NCBI GenBank assembly: GCA_014871385.1
Contig: CM026426.1
Location: forward strand, 92,997,927-93,061,926
Direction: 5' to 3'
DNA: 64,000 nucleotides
Source: Ceratodon purpureus
Lineage: Eukaryota > Streptophyta > Bryopsida > Pseudoditrichales > Ditrichaceae
Made by a program: the position numbers and the translations under genes
In this document: positions 22,016 to 35,544 of the stretch, one piece after another
How positions within the stretch are numbered: position 1 is the stretch's first letter
How the letters are laid out: each line of letters opens with the position of its first letter
The notes under the pieces: model-generated
Database searches by the model: none
What the model saw: the letters and a program-made list of their open reading frames with translations, nothing else
Told to the model about the DNA's origin: nothing

Positions 22016-23720
22016 TTAACTTCCATAAAATAAAAGTAAATCACTAGTATTAGAATAGTTGATGTATTTTATTGTTGTGGAAGATTAAATTATAAAAAAT
22101 ATACAACTGATTGTTATAGCAAAAATAATTGAAGTAAAAAATTATTTTAAAGATAACAATTATAAATTGGTAGTACTACTAATTTTCTGTCCAAAGTAGC
22201 ATCTTATCATCATTAATAATATGTGACATTATTTATCACAAGTACTCTTGAAATTGAATTCTCTATTATAATTGAATTTATTTAGACATAATATACAATC
22301 ACATTCAGAATATTGTAAGATCATTACATGCTAGAGTTTTGAACGTGAATTTACATGATTTCTTCATTTTTACTACAAACTATGCTTTGATAATTTAAAA
22401 AATAAAAACTCTCCCAAAGTTCTATTCACCCTATTCGAGTTTAATGTAAAATGGATATTTTTTACTTTTAAATTATACTGTACACTGAATTCTAGAATAA
22501 AACATTGTTAGATCTAGAATAAAAACATTGTTAGAAACCGAACGCCATGACAACTAATATTCTTGTAACAACCATTATAACTTCTACAATATAGTTGGAA
22601 TATTTTCACAGATTTTGATAATGTTGATTTCAAGAATTATCATTTTTGTCATACAATGTAAAAAACCATAGATATAACATCTTATATTTTTAAAGATTGG
22701 AAAGACCTCAAATTAGTCTTGAAGAACAATACATAGTCAACTTTATTTAGCTCATAATTTCTAAAATTTCTTTTTAAAAAACGTTTCATATATCATGAAG
22801 AAGAAATCCTTACGCAGCTTTAAGCGTCCTCCAATGGAAGCCCTGGTTGGTAGGCCTAAGTTTATCGCCAAGTTGCCAACTGTAAGCCCCATTGGATACC
22901 CCCAAAAGATAACGCCCTTGTCTTGAAAAAGGTACACTATGTGCTGTTTAGAGACAACACATCATGTGCCTTGCCTGGATACACCATTTGATAATGATGG
23001 CAAGTTCGACCTTTCTAGATATTGACTCACCAAAAGTTTCCAAATATATATTTAGGCGACGTGGCACACTGTGGAGCTTCGCGGTGACGCATTACGTCAT
23101 CACCATATATGCATAACAAACCTAGTTACGAAGTAACTCCAATATCAGATAAGAAATTGTACAGGTTTCTATACTAATTTGTACAATATGTACCTTGCTT
23201 TGTTCGTTGTGGACAATATAAGGTACTTTTTGTATCACGAATGGTACTTCCTTGGAAGTCGAAGTAGACTTTGAGCCCATGGAAAACAGATCCAAATTTG
23301 GAGTTATGATGAGAGCTGGTAGTGGACGTTGGGAAATGTTTCAAGGACGATACCACCATCTTATCAAACATTGTGGCACAAGAATTGGTTGATGTTGGTG
23401 GAAAGTTGATTAAATTAAATCTCAGTCACACAATAATAGGTGGCGCCAATACTCAAAATTGACCCAACCGTGGAAAAAACAATAATCAACATGGAGATAA
23501 TTCTGAATCTCCAAGGACGAACACACTTCCACCAAACTGAGTAAGTTCCCTGAGGCTATTTGTTTCTATAACCTCTCCTACGTTTCTTTCCTGATTCAAC
23601 TGCCTCCTTTGCTGGTTCCTCTGCAGCGATCTCACTTCTTGTCTTGTGCTTTGATGCCGTAGTTTCCATCTCTTTATCAAAGGGAGGGAGTGGAGGTGTC
23701 TAAGGCACCTTGATTACCAC

Positions 23721-26116
23721 TCAAGTCACGCCCTGTCTCTTTGATCTATTATCGTCTATCTCAGAAGTTTGGCCATCATTCCTCAACTCTTTCTGAAGCT
23801 CTCGCTTGGCGGCTTCCTCTTTCAACTCCTTAAGACACACTAGTTCCGTAGCATCCTGTCGTAATTTCTGGAGCCTCTCAAATTCTGCAGCTTCTTCTCT
23901 CAATCTCTTAATACGCTCCTCTAACTCTGTCTCTACTCCTGTCTTGCAAGCGGCCCCAAGAGGGCCCCCTCCAATAACCTCTGTGACGCGACTGTCTATG
24001 TCATTGGCTACAAGCTGCGGCTTTGTTATCATGGCCGTATAATCGCCTCCATCACCATCGCCATTTGCCAACGGTTGTGTGCTCAGCAGAGGCTTCGTTT
24101 TCTCTAGGGAGTTGACCTCATCTATGCACGGAAGACTAGGTTGCGAGATTACCCCTAGTAGATGTTTTGGAGACTCTGGCCAACATTGTCCGCTCTTAGT
24201 TGCACTGTTATTGCCCAGACTCTGTACCCCTATGCTTTCAGTCAAAGTTATAGCTTTTGTACCACCGAAGCTTTGAGTCTATGTGCACACGGTGGATTGT
24301 TCAAATTGCTCTTGATACACCTTGTCCGGATCTGCACAAAGAAGAATAAGGTTGGTTAGGTTTTAAATCAATAGATGGAGGATACGGTACCGGTACTAGA
24401 AGCAGATGATCCAATGTCTATACCTAAAAGTCGACAAGCCTAGATTCAATGTAAGGACTTAGGAATAACACCGGTGATTGTTTCGTACTTGTTCTACTGC
24501 AAAAGTACTTAACATCGGATACAATGTACCAATTGGTACATTGTGTACTAGATAGTGTACCTTAGATATTCAATCCTACTGAACTCCAAGTAACAAGCTC
24601 ACTGATATTAGGATGGGACTCGAGGGCAGTAGATGTCAACGTTGCTAGGATCATCTCTCGCTGCTTTTCTAAATCCAAAGATTGAACAAGCTTCTGAAGA
24701 GGTAAATGTAGCTGGCCGAATTCCAAACTACGAAACCAATTCGGATGCACTGTTGATCCGCAACTTGGATCGGCACATATGCTAGTCACTTTGAACCAAA
24801 CCCCTGCGCACTAGGGGTGGTAAAGGTGCTTGTATGTGCATACTATGATATTGTTGAGAGGAAAATGGTATAAGCAAAGAGCACAAGGCATCAAAGCAAT
24901 AGGATCAGACAGTGACACTGTTTTGGGGTCAAACATGGAGCACAAAGGTCTCGGCCTCATTGATACTCCAACTTCTCCCCTCTTCATGTGCGACAGTTGG
25001 AACGACAAGGCATCAAATTGCCTCCTTAAACAAGCTTGCCTGATTTGAAGCTTCTCATACATGAGGTTGCACTCCTTCAACTCCGATGTAGCAGCTTCAA
25101 AATCAACTGTGGCATCTCTTACCATTTCATGGTAAGCCTCTTCTTTCTTAGAGAAGGCCCCCACGCCATCCACATCCTCGGGCTTATCACATACCTTTTG
25201 CAGTTTTGCAACGTTGGTCTCAGTCTTACACAACACCCCCTCCTCTTGAGCAACTTTAGAAGCCAACTCTACTCTCTCTCTCCCTGCGCCAACGTAGTCT
25301 TCATTCACAGCATGAAGCTGCAATCCCACCAACTTCAACATCTGCATCATGTCGTTGATGTCTTTCTCCCTCTCTGGTCCATTAGGAATCTTCTCCTCCA
25401 CTTCTTCTTTCAACTTAGAACTCCTTAGAAGTTCCGGTGATGATCTAGCAGTAGGGTCATGGAAGAGATCATCAATCCCTTCCATCTTGTATAACTCCAC
25501 CTCATCAGCACCAGTGAGCTCCTCTAGGCCCGTGAGACACAACTTAACATTCTTGAGCCATTTGCTCCGCTGGTTCTTGTTGAAGGTCCCTGCAAACTCC
25601 GACCAGCTCACAGGCTTCTTCTTGTGCTTCTCCATAATTATACCTTTGGCAAACTGCTTTGCTATCACCTTGGACTTGGGGAGGTCTTGCAGGTACACAA
25701 TCGGGAAAATTTCTGCTATGCGGGCTAAGACTTCGACATCCTTGCATTCTCCATAATGATACTCAGATCTCCCCTTTCTCCCCTTTGCTGGCCCAAACGT
25801 CACTCACATCTTTGTCATGCAGGTCATGTAGAGGTCGGAGCTTGTGCGGGTTTTTACCTTTGCTGGGCAAGCCGTACTTGCTCTAGAACTCCTCTGCAGT
25901 GACAGCACGGGGTGGAGGATGCGTCTTAAGAGATGCCAACTTATCAAGCTCCTTGTCCAAAGGGGTCTTCTTCACCTTCCCGTCGACTGCGCCTTTAGCC
26001 CGTGGACTAGCAGGGAGATCGACGTCATCACCATCTTCGTAGTCGTCACTGGCCGGCTCGTCTTCCTTGGAGAAGACCCTGCTCCGAACCATCCAATCTT
26101 CGCCATCGTAATCCAT
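23721..26116 (-). CDS. Coiled-coil/RING-H2 protein B2
   Basis: Starts at ATG 26116 with an acidic, Lys-rich N-terminus. It aligns with B1 through a KYG motif, VTFGPAKGRKG (B1: ALFGEPVGKEG), the coiled coil, an MRPRP motif and a RING-like module (CALC, then KHLYHP-x-C, then CADPSC). UAGs at about 25,885 and 24811 read as Gln; the latter lies at a position variable in the family (W, S, V or T). A single-base frame change near 25,803 separates the N-terminal part from the rest. A probable intron follows the RING at about 24,580-24,335. The C-terminal exon is strongly helical (LKEEAAKRELQKELR) and ends in UGA at 23721. Beyond it a Lys/Arg-rich open frame continues to 23,554 (KKRRRGYRNK), so the end could be further downstream. 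Confidence 0.6.
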
Positions 26117-27077
26117 ATAAATTTAGGAACTGCAAGACAGAAAATGTTTCGGAAATTAGGAGGTGATACATTGTAGGAGCAGAAAATACTTATAACGCAG
26201 AGGAGAGATGTGCTAGAAGCAGGAGAATTGTGCTAGAAGCAGTGAATGAGGTACTTCAATCTATACACTATGTACTACCGAAAGTACGAAATCATAACCA
26301 TGAAACCACACGATAAGTTTCTAACAACGACGAGTCTAATGTAATCGAATGTTAGGAATATTGAGAACTCACCATGGCTGAAAACACCATTAGAACCAGT
26401 TTCGGGTCTTGGGAGGGCCCTTTGAATTTGATCTACTGTGGAAGCAAGGACATTGCTCGGGTCAAATTGGGGTACAGTGGAAGGTGGCACTAATGGTGCC
26501 AAGATGGACTGCTACATCAGAAATATGGGGCTGCGGCCAATCACCAAGTCAACTGTGCAGTATACGTGGAAGTGAGCTGAGATGCTCGGTACATTGTGTA
26601 CCGGCTTGGGAAGTCTAAAGAATCCTATTTGTAAGAGTGGTGGGAGTATAGAAATGTTTTTGAGTGTCCCTGGTTATGTCACGGCACTTGGTACCTAGTA
26701 CCAACGTTCCATTTGTTTAATCAGAGACTAGAATTCTAAATGTTGTTCAACCGGGCCACGGCCGATGACATGTTATTGCAAGGTATATAAAACCTTCAAA
26801 AATTTGGCCACGATGGATGGGGCGCGGGGACAAGGGCGACACCGCAGCATAATAAACGGCGGGAAGGTTGACTTTGTGGCATCGTAGAACAAAGTGACGT
26901 TGGGGGGCACTTACAGTTGGGGAGTTGTGGATGCGGCAGCATGGACGTTATGTGCAAGTAAGCCGGTGTTGGTTCACTGCTTTTTCGGGGGTGAGTTTTT
27001 GAGAAGCAACCTGATTCCGCGTTTAGAGTGAATGATATCCAGTGTTGTGACACATCATTAATAGAACAGTTAGTAAG

Positions 27078-28452
27078 ATGTTGCGCCAACGTAAGCCAAG
27101 GCCCAAAGTTATTGCAGTGGTCGTTTACAATGACCAGGATGTTGAGGGGAAGTGGATACCTATGCGGCTGGAGATGGATTCGTGGGTGACTCTTCGTGCC
27201 GCAACCAGAGGCCATTGGGGAAGGGATGCTCGGGCACATGGCGAGGACTCTGCCGCGGGTGCGTGGAAGGCATAGATTAAACAGTTTCGTTGGAGCACTC
27301 AGAATGCTAGCAGTACCCGCACACCTAAGCTGGAAGCAGTCTTAGTTAGGCATGCTTACCTTCGTCGGCAAATCCACTTAGATCCCGAGGTTGCACACAA
27401 TGAGCCGCGTTGTGCTAACTATTTGTATGCATCGTTTTGGGAAGACTGGGTACATCCCTCTTCGATACTGGACATTATTCTAGTGGTGCATCACGAAGTA
27501 GGGGAGGCTACTAGAAACCACTGGGCACATCGGGATTTGATGGAGAATAGCACCTTTTATTTGAGAGCGGTGTACGTGCCACCAACAGGAATTGAACTCT
27601 ATGGACATCTGGAGCCGATCTCGTTGCCAACCTTCAATGACCCTGCTTGGCCAGTACCCGACATGCTAACCTCGGAGGCATTCCGTTCTAGACTGACTAA
27701 TGATTTTGCTGCCGCAATGAAACCCAGCACTGGAAGCAAGGCGGCTCATATCCAGTGGTTCTTGCCCATGCATGTTATGGTCGACCTCTTTGCAACAGCA
27801 GGAGAGAATGTGCGGCGGACAACAACCATGTACGTGTTTAAGGATCCCAGCCAAACACTGTTAAGCGATCTCATGAACCCTGGTTGGGACGAGAAGGTTG
27901 TGATTGGCCAGGACATTACAAAGTGCGTGGTCAATCGAGAATCCATTGTGTTCAGGTATCAAGTTGGTAGACAGGTTCTATACGCCAATTTCCAGTACGC
28001 AAGGTTCAGGTCTGGTCCAAGTCAGACATGCATTGCCATAGATCAAGCGGAGGTCCCAGACATGATCAACATGACGGTCAAATTCGGTGATATGGAGTTG
28101 CCGTCATTCGAGGTTGGAAAGTCGTGGCCAGTGAGTCACATTCGATACAAAATTGCAATTGTATTGGGCAGAGATCGATTTCCAGAAGAGTACGATCTCT
28201 TTGTTGAGCGACCAGGTATTCCAAGTGTCAAGGTAATGACTCCGTAGAACTCTAGCACCCTGATGGCAATCGAGTTTAGCGAATATTGTCTTTGAAGTGG
28301 CGATGGGTGTACACTGACATCGATGAACCTACTTGTGTTTCTTTCAGATTAATGCAAGGAGCGAGCGAATTATTGAAATACAGCAAGTGCTACCGGCAGA
28401 TGGGATTATGAGAATGATTTCGGCATAATACAAGTAGTTTTGTGACATATGA
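27078..28452 (+). CDS. Uncharacterised protein with ubiquitin-like C-terminal domain
   Basis: Exon 1 27078-28232 and exon 2 28348-28452 (donor GTAATG, acceptor CAG) join in phase to 420 codons, ending in UGA. UAG at 27273 and UAA/UAG at 28426 and 28435 are read as sense. The first 300 residues are an unrecognised but well-ordered domain (WEDWVHPSS, VGEATRN, HIQWFLPMHVMVDLF). The last 100 residues look like a beta-grasp fold: MTVKFGDMELPSFEV, then a helix-like WPVSHIRYKI, then PEEYDLFVE and a final IIEIQQVL strand pattern. This resembles ubiquitin in layout, not clearly in sequence. A second, damaged copy at 3.7-5.1 kb shares the blocks and the first UAG. Under the standard code the gene would be broken at residue 66. 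Confidence 0.65.
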
Positions 28453-30279
28453 GAAGGTTTAGTTGTACCTCATATGTCGAACCATGTTTTGGAAATATTA
28501 GTCGGCTGTAGCCCCATACAGAGTGCAGATGTAGCGATGTTGAATCAGTCCAGCAAGTTTTGTGCAGGATGGTGTCAGCAAACAATGTGAGCATGATTTG
28601 TAACTTAAAAAAATGTTTTTTCCTAATTATATGTTTTGCTGAATAAGTAGCACCATTTGAACGCTGTAACGTCTGCACCTTTAAAAAGGTCCATGTCAGC
28701 AGATTCTTTTCTCATTTGTCAAACATCGACCAAGCTGGCAATCTTCTGAAGACTCATGCAATTTCAGCTCCGAAGCTTAATGCACGTGAAGAATAAGCAC
28801 TTGGTTCAAAATTAGCTAGTTCTAGTTGCAGGGATGTAGCGATATGGATAAGGAAGAATTTATCACTTACCATCGAGAGTTATCATCTGTATTTATGGCT
28901 TCATTGGTTGGTTAAAGTATTCACTAGTTTTGCAGAAGCAAGAGAAATTATGAAAATATATAAAATTAAGAAGCAAATAAGAGTGTGGCAGAATATCAAT
29001 TTAGGGAAAGGGAAATCGAAAAAGGGTTCAGTCAAGGGTGGAAAAACACAAAATCCTCAAAATTTAACTTGAACGAGCCAGATAGTTGACTAATCCTTTC
29101 TTCTAAAGATTGCAGAGAAATTAGGGTAGAACCCAAAGCATAATGATACGGTTAATTGAGATTCGCTCCTCTCCCTGCTGAAGCAGGGAGAGGGATCACG
29201 TAAACGAGTTATGCATGTATGGGTTTTGTCAGGAGTCTGAAATCACCACTTAAGCTGTCTGGGATAAAAAAATATTAAATATTGGATTTCATGATTTCAT
29301 TCGAAAATTAAAAAAAGAGGAGTTTAAATTAGAGAAGACGGTCAAGCAGATAATTAAAACAAAAAGTGGAAAGAAAGGGATTGGATTGGAATTAAAACAA
29401 AATCCATGGAATATAAAATTAAAACATAACCGAGAAGTGGACTATTCCTTCCGTAGAGAGTGTGCACATAACTCAGGAAACAATACTTCTTCCATTAATT
29501 TGATCATGGATTGAAATAAATAATGCATAATGCCACTAAAAATTACGGAAGCAAAGTTCTGGGAAGAAGGAGCTACTCAGTCGACAGTGCTTGAGATCTT
29601 GAGCCAGCAGCCTGATCGTGTATTGAAAAAATTGACGATATATAAGACATATTAAGAGGAGAGGTAGTGGTAAAAAACCCAGAAACAAAGAAGAAAGGAA
29701 AAACAAAAAGGATTCAACTAAGGGTGGATTCAATCAAGATCCGAAGAATAAATCTTGAAGATATCAGAATAAACTAATCCATTCTTCAAAAGTGAGCACA
29801 GAACTTCCCTAAGAACTTCAAAACATAGCTATGTATTCATGTAGCTTCTCTTCCTTGCTTCAGCAGGTAATAAATCAAGAAAAAGAATCATGCATATATG
29901 AGTTATGTTAAAAGACACAAACCACCAAAGCAGCGGTTTGAGATATATAAAATATATTAAGAATGCTCGCAGTAGTGAAAATTGAAAAACTAAGAAGAAA
30001 GGGAAAATAAAAAGAATTCAATTGAGGGTGGGTTCAAGCGAAATCCACTGAATAAAAATTGAAGACACTAGAACAGAGTAAGCTAATCCTTCCTTCAAGA
30101 GGTTGCATAGAACTTCCCCAGGAACTTGAAAACAGAACCTTGGGTTCATGTAGCGTGTCTTGCTTGCTTAAGCAAGTAATAATTGAAAGAGAACGATTGA
30201 TGCATATGTGTGTTTAAAACAGGAGTCCAAAATCACGAAAGCAGCGGCCTAGTACCATGGATTGATTACTGTACTATTA

Positions 30280-30600
30280 AATTTCAATAAATCAAGTAAT
30301 TGTTCTGACCCACTTCGACCTCATTTTTTTATTCTGTCTTATATCATCTCCCTTTCCCTTGATGACATGGAAATAGCAATATATTGAAAAATAAAATATC
30401 ACATAATTGTCATGCATTGTCAATACTGCAAATTCCTAATGTGAGAGTTCTTCAGTGCCTGAACCCCTTGCATTAAACCATTTTTTATCCATCCATTTTT
30501 CATCCAAGAAATTAAAATTGTACACCAAAAAAAACCTGTAGACAAGAATCAACCCTCTAGAAAATTCCTAACCATCAACAGACAAGAACCGAGAGAACAC
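30280..30600 (+). repeat. Direct repeat copy upstream of A2 locus
   Basis: Matches 35,545-35,910 through AAATCAAGTAATTGTTCTGA, ATAATTGTCATGCATTG and ACAAGAACC blocks. The two copies flank gene A2 at a spacing of about 5.3 kb. Confidence 0.7.
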
Positions 30601-30639
30601 GGCAAATATAAACAAGATTTGCCAATTTAATGAATACAA

Positions 30640-30772
30640 TGTGGAAGTGGGGGCCCCCAGCTGCATTAGTTGGAGGTCCCAACTGCATTTGTTGGGGGCC
30701 AGCTGTAATAGTTGAGAGCCCAAGCTGTAATAGTTGGGGCCCCCAACTGCACTAGTTGGGGCACCATCTACA
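30640..30772 (+). repeat. Minisatellite, unit about 22 bp
   Basis: Five to six units of the type GGGGCCCCCAACTGCATTAGTT with internal variation. It is GC-rich against an AT-rich background. Confidence 0.8.
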
Positions 30773-31940
30773 GTTTTAGAACATAAAGTTTTCATCCTCT
30801 TTTAATACATAGTTCTCACTAAAAGATCATGGTTTGGTAATAATAGCAGATTTAAGGACAATTCTGAATTTAGAAACGAGTCGGAAAAATTTAGAAATAA
30901 GTGATAACAAATTTAGAAATAGGCTGCCAAATTTAGAAATAAGTTGGCCAAATTTAAAAACCACTTTTTTTTTTGAGACAAATTATTTTATCAAATCGTG
31001 CTCTTTTAGTGAGACGGAGGGAGTACATACTTCTACATTTTTGGAATATTATATGCATTTTTATACTTTTAAATTTAATGCATGTTTTTATATTTTATGA
31101 ATTTAGTACATACTTAATACTTTTGAAATTACTTTTATTTTGAAAGGTCAAGCAAAAGCTAGTTCAAGTAACTGTATTATTATTTTTATTCATTACAATG
31201 TATATATAAATATCTATTGCCTTACACTCTATTGCTTTATACCGCAGTTGTCTATAGTCATTTATTTTATAGCAAAATGGCTGAGCTTGTAATTCATGAA
31301 GCCAAAAAGCGTAGAATTGCATAAGTCACCGCTCTTAACTTCATAGAACATCAATATATTTTAGACTTAATTTATGATTCCAAAACAAGAGGTTGTAAAA
31401 CTCCACAACACACTCAAAAAATATAAAAACAAAAAAAAAAGGAAAAAACAAAAAGAATTTAATTAAGGGCGGATTCAAGCAACATCCACAAAATAAAACT
31501 TGAAGGTACCAGAAAGTAAGCTAATCCTTTCTTCAAAAGTGTGCATAGAACTTCTCCAATAACTTGAAAATAGAACTTTGGGTTAATGTAGTTTCTCTTG
31601 CTTGCTTCAGCAAGCAATAAAGAAAGAAAATGATTAATGCATATGTGTCTTTAAAACAGGAATCAGAAGTCACGAAAGCAGCGGCCTATTACCATGGAAT
31701 GATTATTGTACCATTAATACCATCGACTTCTAGAAAAACAGCATTCACGAAGTTTTGGAATGTTGTGAAAAAAGCAGCGTTTCAAGTTCCATTGAAGTGG
31801 AGCGGATACATACTTATCACATGGTGGTGTTATAAGGAGCCACCGACTCTGGTGTTTTTTCATCTTCTAGCTGCACCAAACCCCCTAGGTTTGTTAAGAC
31901 TACCCCTCTACGTTGTACTAAACTACGCTCACTCTTATGA

Positions 31941-34166
31941 TCATGATGGTGTAGTTGGAATTGCTTCTGCTGCTGCCTCACTTGCGATGTTGAGAATATC
32001 CCCATACTTTGTACGAGTTGTTTCACCTACAAATCCGTCCCGCGAGGTTTCCTGTGCATCCGTGGGTTCAGTGGGGCCAGATGATACATTGTATTGGCTT
32101 GCGTGCATGACAGTGTCACTTTCTACTCCATTTGCTGTAGTTGCGCACTGTGCATGGTGCGGGCTGGCACTTGCTACTTCCTCTTCCACTTCAACCTGTG
32201 ACTTGCTGTGAAGGGTAAGAGCGCATGTCAAAGCATCAGAGTCGACACCTCCCACGACAGCACGTGGATGGATATCAGGTGCCAAAGCGATGTGCATGTT
32301 GTCTTCAACGTCGGGCTGCTTTGTGAACATGCTTGGATGGCAGAGTCGTTTGAGGGAGGAAAGTTTGCTGGGCGATGCGTCAACGATCTTGCGCTTAGTA
32401 TTGATAGCCATGGCCTCGATGCGAGTCAAAGGAGGCGCCCAGCCTGATCTATTAACGGCTAATGATGCTGTCTCAGCTGTAGCAAAGTTTGATTTAAAGC
32501 CCCATTGGCCCATCCAGCCTACAAAAGGCTTAGTGTTGCATCCAGGACAACAAGGTTTGGAGGATAAAGCAACTTGGAACAGGCAGCTCGGGTGAAAAAG
32601 GCACCCGCAAGGTAGGTTCACCAGAGCCATATCCGTCCAATAACGACCGCATTCTGCACATGGGAGGTCCATCTTCAGCGGGACCATTTCATCAAGTTTT
32701 ACTGGGAATGTCGAATAGAATTGTCGTGGGCGTATGCAGCTCTCTGCCACCACGAGGACGTCAATTCTGGCGCTGAGTTCGTTAACAGACTCCTGAAGCG
32801 GGGTCAACAGCAATCGCAAGTTTGCAGCTTCCAAAGTCCAATGTGATATCTCGAGGACCAAGGCCGCGAGCTTTGTAGAGATGGCAACCGCATCCTCCAT
32901 GAGAGATCGCAGGCATGTATCAACCACCTTCTTCGAGGCGTCGTCCAGTACCATGCCTTGCTTGGATTGCTGGATCCCGACGAATTCCTCCCATTTTGAT
33001 TGCTCCAAGCGCAACAGCTCCTGGCAGTTGGTCTCCCGCATAGCGAGCGAGATTTCAGCACGCTCTAGCTCGTCTTTCACCTTGACTAATGCGGCCTCCT
33101 TTATGAAACGTTGCTTGCGCAGTTGTTCAGAACTTTAGGCTGAAGGCTTGATCTCCAGCAAAGCAACTACACTCCTCTCCGTGAGCTTCCTCTCACGTGG
33201 CTGCGTTGGTGAGGTTGGGAGAGTCTGAGGCACTGCTTCGGTGGGACCCTTCACCACCACATTTAGCTTGCCAAGCTGGGACTTGCGACGTGCTTCCTCC
33301 GACGTCACTGCACTACGTGCCTGTCGATGTATGCCCACTGGTCGCGACACAACTCCCTCGGCTTGCAAGGGCTTCGCTGCCGCATTCTTCTCGCGGACCA
33401 TCTTGTCGACCACTGCCCTGAACAACTTCAACATGGCTTGGATCTGCTCGCGCAAGCACGGTGGGGTGAGCTTCCCTGGATTCAGGACAGGGGTCTTGAG
33501 GCGGCTCTGCTTCATCCAAACTTGCAGTTAGTAATGAACAAGACAAAAATCATGGGAACGCATCGACAATTGAGGAAGAAGACGAAAATCATGAACGTGC
33601 ATCGACAGTAGAATGGGGTAGGAAACTGTATGCAAGAAACATACCTTCGCGATCTCTGCCGCACCTTCGGCCGAGTTGATCTTCCACCGTTTTGCGTCAA
33701 GCATCAAGCCCCTGACGAAGGCAGTTCCGAATTCTCCGTTGTCTGGAGCAGTCCCGCCATAGACACGCTGGTACATCCGAAGAGCTCTTGCGGCTACATC
33801 ATCAGTCATGTGGCGGAGAGGGTGCCGATTTTCATTCTTGTTGAGCGGATAGGTGCCCACAATGGCTTCCAAAGGGAGCTTGTGCTCATCTCTCAACTTC
33901 TTGAATGGGACGCCGTTGCTACACAACCCTCCCACGTCAGCGAAAAACTCAGAACTATAGACTGCGGCATCTCCTAGTAGAAACGGAGCCACGGTTGTGA
34001 GGTGCTTCCTCATATTCTCACCTACTCCGCTCAAGTCGAATGCCTCAGCCCAAATCGATGGATTGATGAAATCAGAACTCAGAGGTGTTTCGAAGGAGCT
34101 AGTCTGACTAGAACTCGCCTGAACTGCTGGCACAAGCACTCGCTGTGGCTTCTTGCTTTTCCTCAT
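31941..34166 (-). CDS. Coiled-coil/RING-like protein A2
   Basis: Exon 1 34166-33645 and exon 2 33506-31941 (donor GTATGT, acceptor GCAG; 138-bp intron) join in phase 0 to 696 codons and end in UGA at 31941. One UAA at 33135 reads as Gln (SA-Q-SSEQLRKQ). Features in order: a basic start (MRKSKKPQR), the FDLSGVG block, VYGGTAPDN, the family signature NPGKLTPPCLREQ at the start of exon 2, a long coiled coil, an IRPRQF motif, a RING-like module at about residues 456-495 (CAEC, CGCLFHPSC, CPGC), a following W-rich GWMGQWGF, then a Ser/Pro-rich tail with a KRK cluster. The second histidine-type ligand position is Cys, as in A1, A3 and A4. Function is unknown; ubiquitin-ligase-like by zinc pattern only. 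Confidence 0.75.
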
Positions 34167-35544
34167 GGAGCTAGATTGCTAGAGCAGAATTAAGGAGGAG
34201 TTTGGGAGAGAAGATGCGGGGTTGAATGAGAAAGTTGGTTGCAGGGCGTAGAGAATGAGATAACATCTTCCTGGAGGTGTGAGTCTAATATCCTGAAGTC
34301 CCTGTCCTTCTTAGTCAGATGTATTATCATTGTATGAACATTGGAATAAGTCAACTTACGTACTCGTGATGTGGTCTGTTTAATCAATGAAGTGGGGTGG
34401 ATTAATCGCGTGGCTCTAATGGGGTGAGGATCGATGAAGGAGGGTCCCGGACTGTACCCTTGATGTTGTAAGTTCAAACGATGAATTAGAGTGGTGAATT
34501 CCATAAATTCTCCCGCCCAGTCACTGTTTTCGGTACACATCCTTCAACCATCATGATGGAGTGTGTCAACGCCGCCTAGCCCATGCAACATGTACAAGTT
34601 GATTGAGAAGGTCCTAGTCAGTGGAGCCTAGAAAATGCGATCAAAATGTGGGTTCTGCCCTTGGTAGTTGGGCTCCAGCATTATTAAACCTTTTAAGTAT
34701 GTTGGACTGATTTGCAAATCCTGTTTTAAAAATCGGCTCTCACCTTGGAAAGGACATGGAGTATTGCTGCTTGATGGGAACGCCTCGATCAATCGATCTC
34801 ATGTGTCCCTGAACCTGATCTTCTACCCAAATTCTCCGGTTCATGTTTATCACAATAGTCAACCCTTGTACTACGTGATTGAAGGAATCTGACTCAAGGA
34901 AGCATAGTGGATAATTTGCAACCATGATCACCTCAATCTTAAAGGCGCCTTTATGATGCTGAGACTAGGAAGCGAAAACGTTTAGTAAAATTTGACAACG
35001 TCCTTTGAGGTTGTATTTTATAATTCTCTGGTGGTAGCAGATTATGTATTGGAGAAGTTGTTGTACACAATGGTAATTTTTTTGGAAATTAGCATCGTTT
35101 TGAGCTTGGAATGTCGGAGGTTTACGGTTTAAAAGTGACATTGCCATTGATGTACAGATAAGATGCATCCAAAGTTCAAATACTCATTCCTTGCAGAATT
35201 GGTATTCTCAATTGTCATGCACTGTCGTAGCTGCAAATTCCTATATCAAAGTTCTCCGTTTGCTTGACAAACTTCCATCCATCTATTTTTCATCCATCTA
35301 CTGTATGAATCAAGAAAAATCGATGTTTCATTTAAATTTCAACAAATATGGATTCTTTTTCTCAGCTTGCCTACCTTCAATCCTTTTTTTCCATTTGATT
35401 TTTATTGGATTTATTTCTGTGCACACTACTGCACAGAAAGATTACTTCACTTTGATGTTTCATTGAAACTTTATTTTTCATCCATGTTTTACTGAAACTA
35501 TCCACCGTAGGATGAGTTCACAATTAAATATCTTTTAAATGTGA

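Larger units (their letters stand above)
28985..31730 (+). repeat. Four diverged direct repeats each with a short hairpin
   Basis: The units share a block of the type AAGGGTGGATTCAA, CTAATCCTTTCTTC, TTGAAAAC, a hairpin, and TTAATGCATATGTG. Hairpins lie at 29,168-29,193, about 29,853-29,867, 30,163-30,176 and 31,600-31,615. The last unit runs into the 3' side of gene A2. No gene is visible in 28,453-31,940. Confidence 0.7.

Noticed and set aside
27273-27275. UAG as pyrrolysine or a programmed read-through site
   Set aside because: UAA and UAG occur in many unrelated genes here, so a gene-specific recoding signal is unnecessary.
28985-31730. CRISPR-like array
   Set aside because: Repeats are long, diverged and irregularly spaced, in a eukaryotic context.
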